Counted from the first letter of the stretch, positions 39,375 to 48,753 are shown. The stretch: DNA of 64,000 nucleotides from Nocardioides sp. HDW12B (GCF_011299595.1 NZ_CP049867.1:2790001-2854000), one strand, 5' to 3'. Numbers and translations: made by a program. The notes: generated by a model not told the origin, from the sequence alone.

Positions 39375-40742
39375 TCACAGTCTCTCGAAACCGCGGCGAA
39401 GCTCCCAATCGGTGACGGTGGCGTCGTAGTCGGCCAGCTCGACGTCGGCCATGTTGGTGTAGTGGTCGACGACCTCGTCGCCCAGGGCCGCCCGCGCGAC
39501 CTTCGAGGTCGTGAACGCCTCACGCGCCTCGTTCATGGTGTGGGGCACCTTGGGGGCGTCGGAGTCGTAGGCGCTGCCGGTGAGCGGCGGCTCCAGCGTC
39601 AGCTTCTTCTCGATGCCATGCAGGCCGCCGGCCAGCATCGCCGCGAGCGCGAGGTAGGGGTTCACGTCGCCGCCGGGCACTCGGTTCTCCATGCGGGCCG
39701 CCGGGCCCTCCCCGACCAGGCGTACGGCGCAGGTGCGGTTGTCGTTGCCCCAGGCGATGGCGGTGGGGGCGAAGGAGCCGTGGGCGAAGCGCTTGTAGGA
39801 GTTGATGTTCGGGGCGTAGAGCAGCGTGAAGTCCCGCATCGTCGCGAGCACGCCCGCGACGAACCGGTCGTAGAGCGGGGTGGTCTTCCCGGCCTTGTCG
39901 TCCCAGAAGACGATCTCGCCGTCCTTGCCACGCAGCGACAGGTGGATGTGGCACGAGCTGCCCTCGCGCTGGTTGAACTTCGCCATGAAGGTGATCGACT
40001 TGCCGTGCTTCACCGCGATCTGCTTGGCGACCTCCTTGTAGACCGCGTGGTTGTCGGCGGTCACCATCACGTCGTCGAAGAGGAAGCCGATCTCGTGCTG
40101 GCCGAAGTTGCACTCGCCCTTGGCCGCCTCGGTGTTCATGCCGGCGGCGTACATCGTGTTGCGGATCTCGCGCAGCAGCGGCTCCACGCGGTGCGTGCCG
40201 AGGATGGAGTAGTCGATGTTGTACTGGTTGGAGGGGACGAGGTCGCGGTAGCCCTTGGTGAAGGCCTCCTCGTAGGTGTCCTCCATGATGATGAACTCGA
40301 GCTCGGTGCCGGCGACGGCGACGTAGCCGAGGTCGGCGGCCCGCTTCATCTGCGCGGCGAGGATGGCGCGCGGGGACTGCGCCACCGGCGTGTGGTCGGG
40401 CCACGTCAGGTCGCACTGGATCATGGCGGCAGCCGGCTCGTTGGGCAGCAGCCGGATCGTCTCGAGGTCGAGCACGAACTCCATGTCGCCGTAGCCCTGC
40501 TCCCACGATGTGATGGCGTAGCCGTCGACGGTGTTCATGTCGACGTCGACGCCCAGCAGGTAGTTGCAGCCCTCGGTCTTGCCCTCGCCCAGCACGTGGT
40601 CGAGGAAGTAGCGCCCGTGCAGCCGCTTGCCCTGCAGGCGTCCCTGCATGTCGGTGAAGGCGACGACGACGGTGTCGATCTCGTCCTTCTCGATGGCTGC
40701 GCGGAGCGCGTCCTCGGTGAGGTGCCGGTCGTTGCGGGGCAT
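39375..40742 (-). CDS. Glutamine-synthetase-like gamma-glutamyl-amine ligase (GlnA3/PuuA-like)
   Basis: A 455-residue glutamine-synthetase-family enzyme. GTELEFIIMEDTYEEAF, then SSCHIHLSLRGKDG, NSYKRFAHGSFAP and ARMENRVPGGDVNPYLALAAML are the catalytic barrel and metal-ligand segments. Context with the aldehyde dehydrogenase, SDR and PuuD-like hydrolase says it makes gamma-glutamyl-amines (putrescine or another polyamine), as actinobacterial GlnA3 does, rather than glutamine for nitrogen assimilation. I chose the ATG at 40742 with GGAGG five bases upstream; an in-frame GTG at 40787 has no ribosome site. The 265-bp region upstream (40743-41007) shows no clear gene or operator. Confidence 0.88.
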   Translation of the reverse strand: MPRNDRHLTEDALRAAIEKDEIDTVVVAFTDMQGRLQGKRLHGRYFLDHVLGEGKTEGCNYLLGVDVDMNTVDGYAITSWEQGYGDMEFVLDLETIRLLPNEPAAAMIQCDLTWPDHTPVAQSPRAILAAQMKRAADLGYVAVAGTELEFIIMEDTYEEAFTKGYRDLVPSNQYNIDYSILGTHRVEPLLREIRNTMYAAGMNTEAAKGECNFGQHEIGFLFDDVMVTADNHAVYKEVAKQIAVKHGKSITFMAKFNQREGSSCHIHLSLRGKDGEIVFWDDKAGKTTPLYDRFVAGVLATMRDFTLLYAPNINSYKRFAHGSFAPTAIAWGNDNRTCAVRLVGEGPAARMENRVPGGDVNPYLALAAMLAGGLHGIEKKLTLEPPLTGSAYDSDAPKVPHTMNEAREAFTTSKVARAALGDEVVDHYTNMADVELADYDATVTDWELRRGFERL

Positions 40743-41007
40743 GGAGACCTCCGAGGAGTCGAGCGCGGGTGGGGCGTCGTTCGTCACTCTTGCAGACCCC
40801 AGCGCCGTTTTGCGCCCTCTCGCCCCAGACAGGTAGCGTCCCCCGTCGTCGGGCCAGGGAGGCTTCTGCGGGCCCGCGACCGACGGCGACCCCCCAACGC
40901 CGTTCGAACCCTCCGGTTCCCCCCGACCGAGGCACCGTTCGTGTGCGCCCCGGAACGCCCCCTGGCCTGGCGCTGTGCCCCCGTGTCGGAGCCGTCGGCG
41001 GCCGGTC

Positions 41008-41940
41008 TCAGGCCCAGTCGAAGCGCACGCCCGTGCGCTCCTCGCTGACCTGCCACAGCTGCGCGGCGAGCTCCTCGTCGCGCGCCAGCGGCTGCAGCCG
41101 GGCGGGCCCGGGGTGCTTGCCGCGGCTCTCGCGGAGCCCCTGCGGCCCCGTGTACGGCGGCGGGTCGGCCACGGTGGCGGCGTACAGGACGGGCAGCGCG
41201 CCCGCCCGCGGCGACTGGAAGGCGAGCTTGAGGAAGAGCGGTGCCACGATCCGCACGCCCGGGATCGAGCCCAGACCCTGCTCGCTCGTGACCAGGTTGG
41301 TGGCCGAGACGCCCGGGTGGGCGGCGACCGAGGTCAGGGGCACGCCGGCGGCCCGCGCGCGGCGCTGCAGCTCGGCGGCGAAGAGCAGGTTGGCCAGCTT
41401 GGAGTTGCTGTAGGCGCGCGAGGCGTTGTAGCCCGCGCGGGGGTTGCCCGCGAGGACGTCGGGACGACCGCCGTGGTGGGCGATCGAGGACACCGTGACC
41501 ACGCGCGCGGACGCGGCGGCGCGCAGCGCACCGAGCAGCCAGCCGGTGAGGGCGAAGTGCCCGAGGTGGTTGGTGCCGAACTGCAGCTCGAAGCCGTCGC
41601 TCGTCTCCTGGTAGCGCGGCGGGGTCATCACGCCGGCGTTGTTGACCAGCAGGTCCAGCGGCCCCTGCCAGTCGGCGGCGAGCTTCTCGACCGAGTCCAG
41701 GGACGCCAGGTCGAGCGCGGCAACGCGGACCTCGCCGGCGCCCTGCGCGCCCGCGAGCGCGGAGCGGACGCCGTCCGCGGCCGACTCACCCTTGGCCGCG
41801 TCGCGCACCGCGAGCGTCACCTCGGCGCCGTGGCGGGCCAGCTCCTGCGCGGTGTGCAGCCCGATGCCGCTGTTGGCGCCGGTGACGAGCGCGCGCCGTC
41901 CGGTCAGGTCTCCGAGGTCGTCGGTGGTCCAGCGGGACAT
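41008..41940 (-). CDS. Short-chain dehydrogenase (retinol-dehydrogenase/WW-oxidoreductase type)
   Basis: A 310-residue SDR. NAD(P) motif VTGANSGIGLHTAQEL, NNAGVMTPP, and the catalytic YSNSKLANLLFAAEL are intact. The sequence pattern (FGTNHLGHFALTGWLL, HPGVSATNLV) is typical of the retinol-dehydrogenase-like oxidoreductases common in actinobacteria. I chose the ATG at 41940 with GAGGAG upstream; the in-frame start at 42000 lacks a site. It is flanked by genes on the same strand with no overlap. The substrate is unknown. Confidence 0.88.
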   Translation of the reverse strand: MSRWTTDDLGDLTGRRALVTGANSGIGLHTAQELARHGAEVTLAVRDAAKGESAADGVRSALAGAQGAGEVRVAALDLASLDSVEKLAADWQGPLDLLVNNAGVMTPPRYQETSDGFELQFGTNHLGHFALTGWLLGALRAAASARVVTVSSIAHHGGRPDVLAGNPRAGYNASRAYSNSKLANLLFAAELQRRARAAGVPLTSVAAHPGVSATNLVTSEQGLGSIPGVRIVAPLFLKLAFQSPRAGALPVLYAATVADPPPYTGPQGLRESRGKHPGPARLQPLARDEELAAQLWQVSEERTGVRFDWA

Positions 41941-42006
41941 GGGGCTCCTCAGGTCGTCGTGCGGTACGACGTCAGCGTGCCCCCGGCCCCGGGCGGGCAC
42001 ACCCGG

Positions 42007-43896
42007 TCAGCGCGTGAGCCACATCGCGGCGTACGGCGGCAGCTCGACCTCGCGCACGGAGCTCAGCCGGTGCGGGGCCCGGTGGGGGGCGAGCCGGTCG
42101 AGGACCCGGCCGTCCAGGCCGAGGTGGCGCAGCTTGGCGGTCGTGACGGAGCGTCCGGTGTCGGTGACGTTGTAGGCCCCGACCATCGGACCCAGCGGGT
42201 GGTCGCGCACGGTCAGCAGCACGCCCGGGTCCTCGGGCCACTCGACCCGGGTGGGCACCGAGGCGTGGAGGTGGGGCGTGCCGCGGCGCGCCTGCACGAG
42301 CGCCGTGATGCGCGGGAGCAACCCGTGGGGGTCCTCCGGGCGGCCGTCGCCGCCCCACGGCATCCGCGGCCGGTGGGCCCAGCGGTTGTCGTCGGCGTGC
42401 CCCTCCTCCGTCGCCCACCCAAGGTCGTTGAGGAGCCCGACCTCGTCGCCCATCCACAGCACCGGCAGGCCGCCGAAGCCGAGCACCAGCGCGTGCACGA
42501 GCAGGATCCGGTTGAGCGCCCACGGGTCGCCGCACTCGAGCCCGGCCAGGCTCGCCAGCGAGCCGGAGATGCGACGGTCGCCGGTCTCCTCGTTCTCGCC
42601 GAAGACCAGGCCGCGCGCCCAGGAGCCCGGGAACTCACCGGAGTAGAAGTCGGAGAGGAACGAGCGGTGGGCGAAGCCGCTGACGCCCATCGCCGCGGCG
42701 TCGCCGTCGTCGATCGCCCACCCGATGTCGTCGTGGCAGCGGGCGTAGGTGATCCAGGCCGTGGTGGGGGGCGTGGGCGGCAGCTGCTGCAGGGCGTACG
42801 TCGCGAGCCGCACGTCGCGGCTGGCCAGCATCGACCAGACCTGCACCATGAGGCCGTTGTGGTAGGCGAGGTCGCTGACCTTGCCGTGGTGCTCGCCGGC
42901 GCCGAGGTAGGCCGGCAGGTCGCGGGGTCCGACGATCGCCTCGGCCTTGAAGACCACCGCCGGGCAGGCGATCCGCACCACGGTGCGCAGCGCCTGGGTC
43001 AGGGCGTGGACCTCGGGCTGGTTCTGGCAGTTGGTCCCGAGCCGCTTCCAGAGGAACGCGATGGCGTCGAGGCGGAACACCTCGACCCCCAGGTTCGCCA
43101 GGTGCAGCACGATGTCGGCGTAGGCGCAGAAGACGTCGGGGTTCGACCAGTCGACGTCCCACTGGTAGGTGTTGAAGGTCGTCCACACCCAGGCTTCCAC
43201 CTCGTCGTCCCAGGTGAAGCTGCCGGGGGCGATGTCGGGGAAGACCTCCGGCAGGGTCTGCTCGTAGGCGTCGGGCATCCGCCGGTCGTCGAAGAGGTGG
43301 AAGTAGGCGCGGTACTCCGCCTCGCCGGCCTTGGCCCGCCGGGCCCACTCGTGCTCGGTGGCGACGTGGTTGAGCACCAGGTCCAGGCACAGGCTCATCC
43401 CCCGCGCGCGCAGCCGGGTCGCCAGCGCGCGGAGGTCGTCGGTGGTGCCGAGGTCCTCGCGCACCGCGCGGTAGTCGGCGACCGCGTAGCCGCCGTCGTT
43501 CGGGGCGGGGCGCGGCTGCAGCAGGGGCATGAGGTGCAGGTAGGTGACGCCGAGCCCCTCCAGGTGGTCCAGGCGCTCCGCGACCCCGGCCAGGTCGCCG
43601 GCGAACCGGTCGGCGTAGGCGGCGTACCCGAGGGCGGCCGGGTCCTGGAACCAGTCCGGGGCCAGGCTGCGGCGCAGGTCGAGGTGGTGCAGCTCCGCGT
43701 CGCGGGCGGCGAACCCGGCCGCGGCCAGGTCGACCACCCGCCGGGCCACCGCCTCCGGGTCCGGGTAGACCGCGAGCCCGGCGAGCAGGTCGGGCCACCA
43801 GCGCTCGAGCCGGGCGGTGAAGAGCTCGACGAGGTGTGCCGGCAGACCCGTCAGGGCGTCGGGGACCGGAGGGACCGGGGGCACGTGCGCGGGCAT
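42007..43896 (-). CDS. Amylosucrase-like glycoside hydrolase family 13 enzyme
   Basis: A 629-residue GH13 enzyme of amylosucrase type, which builds alpha-glucan from sucrose or hydrolyses it. The nucleophile Asp is in [18 protein letters not shown], the acid/base Glu in [11 protein letters not shown], and the third Asp in [20 protein letters not shown] after the nucleophile matches amylosucrase. An N-terminal helical domain with [13 protein letters not shown] precedes the barrel. I chose the ATG at 43896 (AAGGA eight bases upstream) over one at 43905. It is divergent from a MerR/DICT regulator across 93 bp, suggesting local control. Confidence 0.88.
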   Translation of the reverse strand: MPAHVPPVPPVPDALTGLPAHLVELFTARLERWWPDLLAGLAVYPDPEAVARRVVDLAAAGFAARDAELHHLDLRRSLAPDWFQDPAALGYAAYADRFAGDLAGVAERLDHLEGLGVTYLHLMPLLQPRPAPNDGGYAVADYRAVREDLGTTDDLRALATRLRARGMSLCLDLVLNHVATEHEWARRAKAGEAEYRAYFHLFDDRRMPDAYEQTLPEVFPDIAPGSFTWDDEVEAWVWTTFNTYQWDVDWSNPDVFCAYADIVLHLANLGVEVFRLDAIAFLWKRLGTNCQNQPEVHALTQALRTVVRIACPAVVFKAEAIVGPRDLPAYLGAGEHHGKVSDLAYHNGLMVQVWSMLASRDVRLATYALQQLPPTPPTTAWITYARCHDDIGWAIDDGDAAAMGVSGFAHRSFLSDFYSGEFPGSWARGLVFGENEETGDRRISGSLASLAGLECGDPWALNRILLVHALVLGFGGLPVLWMGDEVGLLNDLGWATEEGHADDNRWAHRPRMPWGGDGRPEDPHGLLPRITALVQARRGTPHLHASVPTRVEWPEDPGVLLTVRDHPLGPMVGAYNVTDTGRSVTTAKLRHLGLDGRVLDRLAPHRAPHRLSSVREVELPPYAAMWLTR

Positions 43897-43977
43897 GAGG
43901 AGCATCCTTCCAGCCCGTGCACCGACACGTCGCGAGACGATCGTGTTGAACAGGTTTCTCCACAAGGTGTGAAGGTT

Positions 43978-43983
43978 TATCCT
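43978..43983 (+). promoter_or_regulatory. Possible -10 element (TATCCT) of the MerR/DICT gene
   Basis: TATCCT ends six bases before the ATG of the regulator and no Shine-Dalgarno sequence is present in the gap, so the message may be leaderless. The -35 region is weak. The divergent amylosucrase promoter must also lie in this 93-bp gap. Confidence 0.4.
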
Positions 43984-43989
43984 CTTGTC

Positions 43990-44886
43990 ATGACGACATC
44001 GTGGGCTAAATCGGGTCAGAGGGCCGGCCAGAACGGCCGAGAGGTCAATCCCGGCACCCTCACGATCGGCGAGCTCTCGCGCCGGACCGGCATCAGCGCC
44101 AGCAACCTGCGCATGTGGGAGAGCCGCTACGGCTTCCCGCTTGCGCTGCGGCTGCCCAGCGGGCACCGGCGCTATCCCGAGGAGGTCGTCGACTCGATCC
44201 TGCGCGTCAAGCAGCGTCGTGAGGTCGGCGTGCGGCTCGAGGCCGCGATCACCGAGGTCTCGCAGTTCGCCGCCTCCCCCGCGACGTCGGTGTGGGCCGA
44301 GCTGCGTGAGCGCCACCCCCACCTGCGACCGCACCGGCTGCGCAAGTCCACCCTCCTCGCGCTCTCCTGGGCACTCGAGGACGAGTGCTGCGCCCGGGCC
44401 AGCTCGCCGTGGCTGTTCGGCGCCTTCCAGCGGGAGAAGTACTACCGCCGTGCGGAGGGACGCTGGCGCGACCTGGCCCGGACCTCCCGCGGCACCTGGG
44501 CGCTGGCCGACTTCCCCGACAACGTCGCCCGCCCGGACGCCCCGTTCGAGGTGGCGCTGCCCGACGGCGCCCCGATGCACCGCGAGTGGACCCTGGCCTG
44601 CCTGGCCGAGGACTTCCCCGCCGTGCTCACCGCCTGGGAGATCCCCGGGCAGGTGGGCGTGGTCGACCGCGACCGCGTCTTCGAGTCGGTGTGGAGCCTG
44701 GAGCCGGAGCCCGTGCGCGACGCCTCGCGCACCCTGGCCCACATCGTCGCCGACGCCGGCTGCGACACCCGTGCGGTGCTCCACGACCTCGACCGGATGC
44801 GGGTCCCCGAGCCCCACCACCGCGACCTCCGCCGCGCCACGGACCTCTTCAACCGCGTCGTGGCGTACGTCGAGAAGGTGCGCTGA
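43990..44886 (+). CDS. MerR-type regulator with C-terminal DICT-like sensory domain
   Basis: A 298-residue regulator. The MerR helix-turn-helix is [25 protein letters not shown] (split: [10 protein letters not shown] about residue 25, then NLRMWE), followed by [20 protein letters not shown]. The remaining part (about residues 110-270) has [38 protein letters not shown] and [22 protein letters not shown], which fits a DICT sensory domain. The ATG at 43990 opens a much longer frame upstream that is a shadow of other genes. It is divergent from amylosucrase. The signal is unknown. Confidence 0.8.
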   Translation: MTTSWAKSGQRAGQNGREVNPGTLTIGELSRRTGISASNLRMWESRYGFPLALRLPSGHRRYPEEVVDSILRVKQRREVGVRLEAAITEVSQFAASPATSVWAELRERHPHLRPHRLRKSTLLALSWALEDECCARASSPWLFGAFQREKYYRRAEGRWRDLARTSRGTWALADFPDNVARPDAPFEVALPDGAPMHREWTLACLAEDFPAVLTAWEIPGQVGVVDRDRVFESVWSLEPEPVRDASRTLAHIVADAGCDTRAVLHDLDRMRVPEPHHRDLRRATDLFNRVVAYVEKVR

Positions 44887-44919
44887 GCGTCCTCCCAGTT
44901 CCCCTGGATCCGGCTGCCG

Positions 44920-44980
44920 GTTTCACCAGGTACCTAGTGAAACCGGCGCTTCCCGAGCGAAGCATCACTCGGGAAGCGCC
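44920..44980. repeat. Palindrome-hairpin element, copy 2 (second palindrome lost)
   Basis: A 24-bp palindrome with one mismatch (44920-44943) and the same 12-bp-stem hairpin (44945-44956 with 44969-44980) lie 34 bases after the MerR/DICT stop. Where the second palindrome should follow, a different GTGC-GGGAA-GCAC mini-hairpin appears (44987-44999), so this copy is truncated or rearranged. Confidence 0.85.
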
Positions 44981-45071
44981 AGTTTCGTGCGGGAAGCACG
45001 CACCGTACGGCGGTCCAGCAGCCCGAGGTGACTCCCGGGAACCCGTCCAGGGTGGACTGCGTCCCACCGAC

Positions 45072-45890
45072 ATGACGATGATGCGACTCGTGACGCTTCC
45101 TGTGATCGCCGTCCTCACGCTGCTCGCCCTCGCCGTGGCCGGCTGCGGCGACACCACCGCGGGCTCCGACGGCGACGCCGCGGGACCGGGAGCCGGCGCG
45201 TCGGACAGCGGGCGGGCGACGGCCGCCCCCGCCGACGGGGTGTACGTCGCCACCGACGTGTCCGGACGCTCGCTCGTCGAGGGCACCCGGGTCCGGCTGA
45301 CCTGGAAGGGCGACCAGCTCTCCGCGGACGCCGGCTGCAACCAGATGTCGGGCAGCGCCTCGGTGGCGGACGGTCGCCTGGTGGTCACCGGGCTGGGCAT
45401 GACCGAGATGGGGTGCGAGCCCGGCCGCATGGAGCAGGACGAGTGGGTCGCCGACCTGCTGACGTCGCGGCCGCGGATCGCGACCGGCGCGGACGGCTTC
45501 ACCCTCACCGGGCAGAGCGTCACGGCACGCTTCGCGACCGAGCCGCCTCCTGAGGACGTGTCGCTCGAGGGCACGACCTGGCTGCTGGAGTCCACCGTCG
45601 ACGGCGACGTCGCCTCCAGCTCGGTCGGCGGCCCGGCCGCGTCCACGCCCCGGTTCCGCATCGCCGACGGCCGGGTGGTGGGCTTCGACGGCTGCGACGA
45701 GCTCTCCGGCCCCGTCGACGTCACCGCGGACTCGATCGCCGCGGGCGGCGACCTCGGCGGGACCGAGCGCCAGTGCCTCGTCGCCGGCGCCCCGCTGGCC
45801 GACCTGCTCGGCGGGTCGACGTACGTCGTCGAGGGTGACCGCCTCACGCTCACCCGCGGCGAGATCTCGCTCGTCCTGCGCGCCGAGTGA
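45072..45890 (+). CDS. META-domain lipoprotein
   Basis: A 272-residue lipoprotein with lipobox LAVAGC (Cys about residue 25) and two HslJ/META-like domains (about 60-155 and 165-270), each with the GT(W/x)xL and GCNQMSG / GCDELSG cores: SADAGCNQMSGSAS and VGFDGCDELSGP. META domains are small heat-shock-inducible or envelope-stress-related folds of unclear chemistry. The gene ends 13 bases from a convergent second lipoprotein gene of the same type, an unusual tail-to-tail pair. Start is the ATG at 45072. Confidence 0.85.
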   Translation: MTMMRLVTLPVIAVLTLLALAVAGCGDTTAGSDGDAAGPGAGASDSGRATAAPADGVYVATDVSGRSLVEGTRVRLTWKGDQLSADAGCNQMSGSASVADGRLVVTGLGMTEMGCEPGRMEQDEWVADLLTSRPRIATGADGFTLTGQSVTARFATEPPPEDVSLEGTTWLLESTVDGDVASSSVGGPAASTPRFRIADGRVVGFDGCDELSGPVDVTADSIAAGGDLGGTERQCLVAGAPLADLLGGSTYVVEGDRLTLTRGEISLVLRAE

Positions 45891-45903
45891 CCGGTCGGCG
45901 GGC

Positions 45904-46299
45904 CTACTCCGGGTGGAAGCTGACGGAGACCTCCTCGTCGAAGAGCTGGAAGCCGCCTCCCTCGCTGCGCTCGACGGTGGGTCCGGTCCGCAGGAAGGCC
46001 TCCACCCAGACGTCGGGGTCGGAGTCCGGCGGGTTGCACGTCGAGGTCGACTCGACGGCCGCGAGCCGCAGCGTGGCGGCGTCGCCGACCTCGTCGACCT
46101 CGGCCTGCGCGACGATCCGCGTGCAGCCGGTCTCGACCTCGACCTCGTCGCCGCGCCACGCGAGCCGCAGCGGGGCGGTCAGCACCTGGGCGCTGACGTC
46201 CGACGGCTCGGCGGCGTAGCTCCCGTCGGCGATCACGCTCTCCCCACCGCAGCCGCCCAGCACGAGGGCCCCCACCGCCGCGAGCAGCGCGGCCCTCAC
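45904..46299 (-). CDS. Small lipoprotein with one META-like domain
   Basis: A 131-residue lipoprotein: short hydrophobic segment, lipobox LGGC, then a single domain with VETGCTRIVAQAEVDEVGD and VESTSTCNPPDSDPDVWVEAFL resembling half of a META protein. Its GTG overlaps the decarboxylase stop (GTGA), so it is the third gene of the agmatinase operon. It converges tail-to-tail with the two-domain META lipoprotein at 45072. Function is unknown. Confidence 0.78.
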   Translation of the reverse strand: MRAALLAAVGALVLGGCGGESVIADGSYAAEPSDVSAQVLTAPLRLAWRGDEVEVETGCTRIVAQAEVDEVGDAATLRLAAVESTSTCNPPDSDPDVWVEAFLRTGPTVERSEGGGFQLFDEEVSVSFHPE

Positions 46300-47654
46300 C
46301 GGGTGCGCTCCAGGACCTCGCGGACGACGTCGAGCGTGGTGTCGGGGTGCAGGAAGGCGAAGCGTCCCACGGTCTCGCCGTCCCACTTGCTCGGCGGGAT
46401 GAAGGCCACCTCGTCGTCGTGGAGCTTCCGCGCCCACGCGTCGTAGTCGTCGTGCTCCCACCCGAGCCGACGGAACAGCACGATCCCGAGGTCGGGCTCG
46501 CGCACCAGCTCGAGGTGGTCCTCGGCCCGCACCAGGTCGGCGGCCGCCTTCGCCAGGTCGACGCTGACCTCGATCGCCTCGCGGTAGGCACCGAGCCCGT
46601 TGACCGCGAGCGAGAACCACAGCGGCAGGCCGCGGGCCCGCCGCGTCAGGTGGTAGGCGTAGTCGGTGGGGTTCCACTCGCCGCCCTGGTCGCGGATGAC
46701 GTCGAGGTAGGACGCGTCCTGGGTGTGGGTACGACGTGCCAGCTCGGGCCGCTTGTAGACCAGGGCGCAGCAGTCGAAGGGGGTGAACATCCACTTGTGG
46801 GGGTCGACGATGAACGAGTCGGCCCGCTCGATGCCGGCGTACTTCGGCTTCAGCGACGGCACCAGCACGCCCGCGCCGCCGTAGGCGCCGTCGACGTGGA
46901 ACCACCAGCCGCGCTCCTCGGCCAGCGCTCCGACCCCGTCGAGGTCGTCGATGATGCCGGCGTTCGTGGTGCCCGACGTGCACACCACCGCGACCACGTC
47001 GTCGAGGACGGCCGCGTCGGTGCGCGCGATCATCCGCTCCACCGCGGACCGGGTCAGGCGGTGGTCGTCGGTCTCCACGACCAGAGCGTCCATCTCCAGC
47101 AGCATCAGGGTGTTGATGATCGAGGAGTGCGCGTCGAGGCTGACCACGACCTGCGGGCGTCCGGTCAGGGTCCGCTCCCGCTTCGCGGTCTCCCGCGCCA
47201 CGGCCAGCGCCGACAGGTTGCCGGCCGAGCCGCCGGAGACGAAGCAGCCGCCGGCGGTGGGGGGCATGCCCATCTCGGCCGCCAGCAGGGTGAGCACGGA
47301 GTTCTCCGCGGCGATCGCCCCCGACGCCTCGAGCCACGAGATGCCCTGGATGGAGGCGCAGGACACGAGCATGTCGAACAGCAGGCTGGCCTTCGTCGGC
47401 GCCGCCGGGATGAAGCCGAGGAAGCGCGGGCTGTCGGCGGAGATGACGCTCGGGGCGATCACCGACGCGTAGACGCCGAGCACCTCGTCGGGCTGCCGCG
47501 GCTCCTCGCGGATCACGCCGCGCAACCGGTCGTGCAGCCGGGCGGGGTCGAGGGTCGCCTTGTCGAGCGGCACGGGGTCCATCCGCAGCCTGTTCTCCGC
47601 GTAGGCCAGCACGCTGCGCACCATCTGCTCGGTGGTCTGGTCGACGGAGTGCAT
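46296..47654 (-). CDS. PLP-dependent group II amino-acid decarboxylase
   Basis: A 452-residue fold-type I decarboxylase of the aromatic-L-amino-acid/diaminobutyrate decarboxylase group. The PLP Lys is in SFIVDPHKWMFTPFDCC; the stacking His in VSLDAHSSIIN; CTSGTTNAGIIDDLDGV and FHVDGAYGGAG complete the site. Its ATG shares its A with the agmatinase TGA (TGATG), and its stop overlaps the lipoprotein gene. Substrate is not readable: tight linkage to an agmatinase-like gene suggests arginine or a guanidino amino acid, but tryptophan/tyrosine/DOPA-type enzymes look alike. Confidence 0.88.
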   Translation of the reverse strand: MHSVDQTTEQMVRSVLAYAENRLRMDPVPLDKATLDPARLHDRLRGVIREEPRQPDEVLGVYASVIAPSVISADSPRFLGFIPAAPTKASLLFDMLVSCASIQGISWLEASGAIAAENSVLTLLAAEMGMPPTAGGCFVSGGSAGNLSALAVARETAKRERTLTGRPQVVVSLDAHSSIINTLMLLEMDALVVETDDHRLTRSAVERMIARTDAAVLDDVVAVVCTSGTTNAGIIDDLDGVGALAEERGWWFHVDGAYGGAGVLVPSLKPKYAGIERADSFIVDPHKWMFTPFDCCALVYKRPELARRTHTQDASYLDVIRDQGGEWNPTDYAYHLTRRARGLPLWFSLAVNGLGAYREAIEVSVDLAKAAADLVRAEDHLELVREPDLGIVLFRRLGWEHDDYDAWARKLHDDEVAFIPPSKWDGETVGRFAFLHPDTTLDVVREVLERTR

Positions 47655-48691
47655 CAGCGCTCGCCCTCCCCGGGCGTGCCACGCCCCTCGAGCAGCGGCT
47701 GGAGCGGGTTCCACGTCGTGCCGTCCCGGGCGTCCTGGCGGCGGCGCGCGATCGCGCTCAGCGACTCCAGCACCACCCGGTTGGCCAGGGCGGCGGTGAT
47801 GCCGGCGTGGTCGTAGGGCGGGCTGACCTCGACGACGTCGACGCCGACCACGGGCAGCTCCAGGCAGATGCGGCGTACGGCGTCGAGCAGCTCGCGCGCG
47901 GTGAGCCCACCCGGCTCGGGGGTGCCCGTGCCGGGGGCGTGCCCGGGGTCGCAGACATCGACGTCGACGGAGAGGAAGACGCCCTCGCACTCGTCCGTGG
48001 CGATCGCGAACGCCTCGGTCAGGCACTCCGCGAAGCCGCGGTGGACGATCTCGGTCATCTCGTAGGACCGCATCGTCTTGCCGGCCATCCAGTCGAGCGT
48101 GTCCGGCTCGGGCCAGTAGCCGCGCAGGCCCATCTGCAGGAACCGGTCGCCGCGCAGCGCGCCCGACTCGATGAGCCGGCGCATCGGCTGGCCGTGGCCC
48201 CACAGCGACCCGAACTCGATGTCGCCGGTGTCGGCGTGCGCGTCGAAGTGGATCATCGAGACCCGGCCGTGGCCGAGCACGTTGGCCACGCCCTTAGCGT
48301 CCGGGTAGGCGATGGAGTGGTCGCCGCCGAGCACCACCGGGATGGCGCCGGCGCGGGCGACCTTCTCGACGGCCGCCTCCAGGGCGGGCAGCGAGCGCTC
48401 GATGTCGCCGGAGTACATCTCCACGTCGCCGGCGTCGACGACGCGCAGGTCCTTGAGGCCGTCGGTGCGCAGCGCCAGGCTGGGCCGCGAGCCGTCGTGG
48501 GGCAGGTAGTCCTGCTCCCGGATCGCCTGCGGCCCGAAGCGCGCCCCGGGCCGGTGCGAGGTGCCGCCGTCGAAAGGGGCGCCGAGGATGACGACGTCCG
48601 CGTCGGCGTACGTCGCGGGCTCGTCGAGGTCGCACCGGTCGACGCCCAGGAAGGTGAAGTCGGGGCCGAACTGTTGGCCGTAGCGGGTCAT
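47654..48691 (-). CDS. speB: Agmatinase / guanidino-amine ureohydrolase
   Basis: A 345-residue arginase-family enzyme that hydrolyses agmatine or a related guanidino compound to an amine and urea. The manganese ligands are in VVLGGDHSIAYP (His), IHFDAHADTGD (Asp-His-Asp) and SVDVDVCDPGHAPG (Asp pair). I chose the ATG at 48691 (upstream in-frame starts run into the next promoter). It heads an operon with the decarboxylase and lipoprotein genes, divergent from an MFS exporter across 98 bp that holds a short inverted repeat. 4-guanidinobutyrase is an equally possible activity. Confidence 0.88.
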   Translation of the reverse strand: MTRYGQQFGPDFTFLGVDRCDLDEPATYADADVVILGAPFDGGTSHRPGARFGPQAIREQDYLPHDGSRPSLALRTDGLKDLRVVDAGDVEMYSGDIERSLPALEAAVEKVARAGAIPVVLGGDHSIAYPDAKGVANVLGHGRVSMIHFDAHADTGDIEFGSLWGHGQPMRRLIESGALRGDRFLQMGLRGYWPEPDTLDWMAGKTMRSYEMTEIVHRGFAECLTEAFAIATDECEGVFLSVDVDVCDPGHAPGTGTPEPGGLTARELLDAVRRICLELPVVGVDVVEVSPPYDHAGITAALANRVVLESLSAIARRRQDARDGTTWNPLQPLLEGRGTPGEGER

Positions 48692-48753
48692 GCTCCGGAG
48701 TCTGGCAGCATCGCCGCCACGCGTCGCCCCCTGGACGTCGCGACGCAGGTCGG

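Noticed and set aside
40975-43989. Very long plus-strand open frame running into the MerR/DICT gene
   Set aside because: It is the complement of the SDR and amylosucrase genes on the minus strand; only the part from 43990 has regulator domains and a sensible start.
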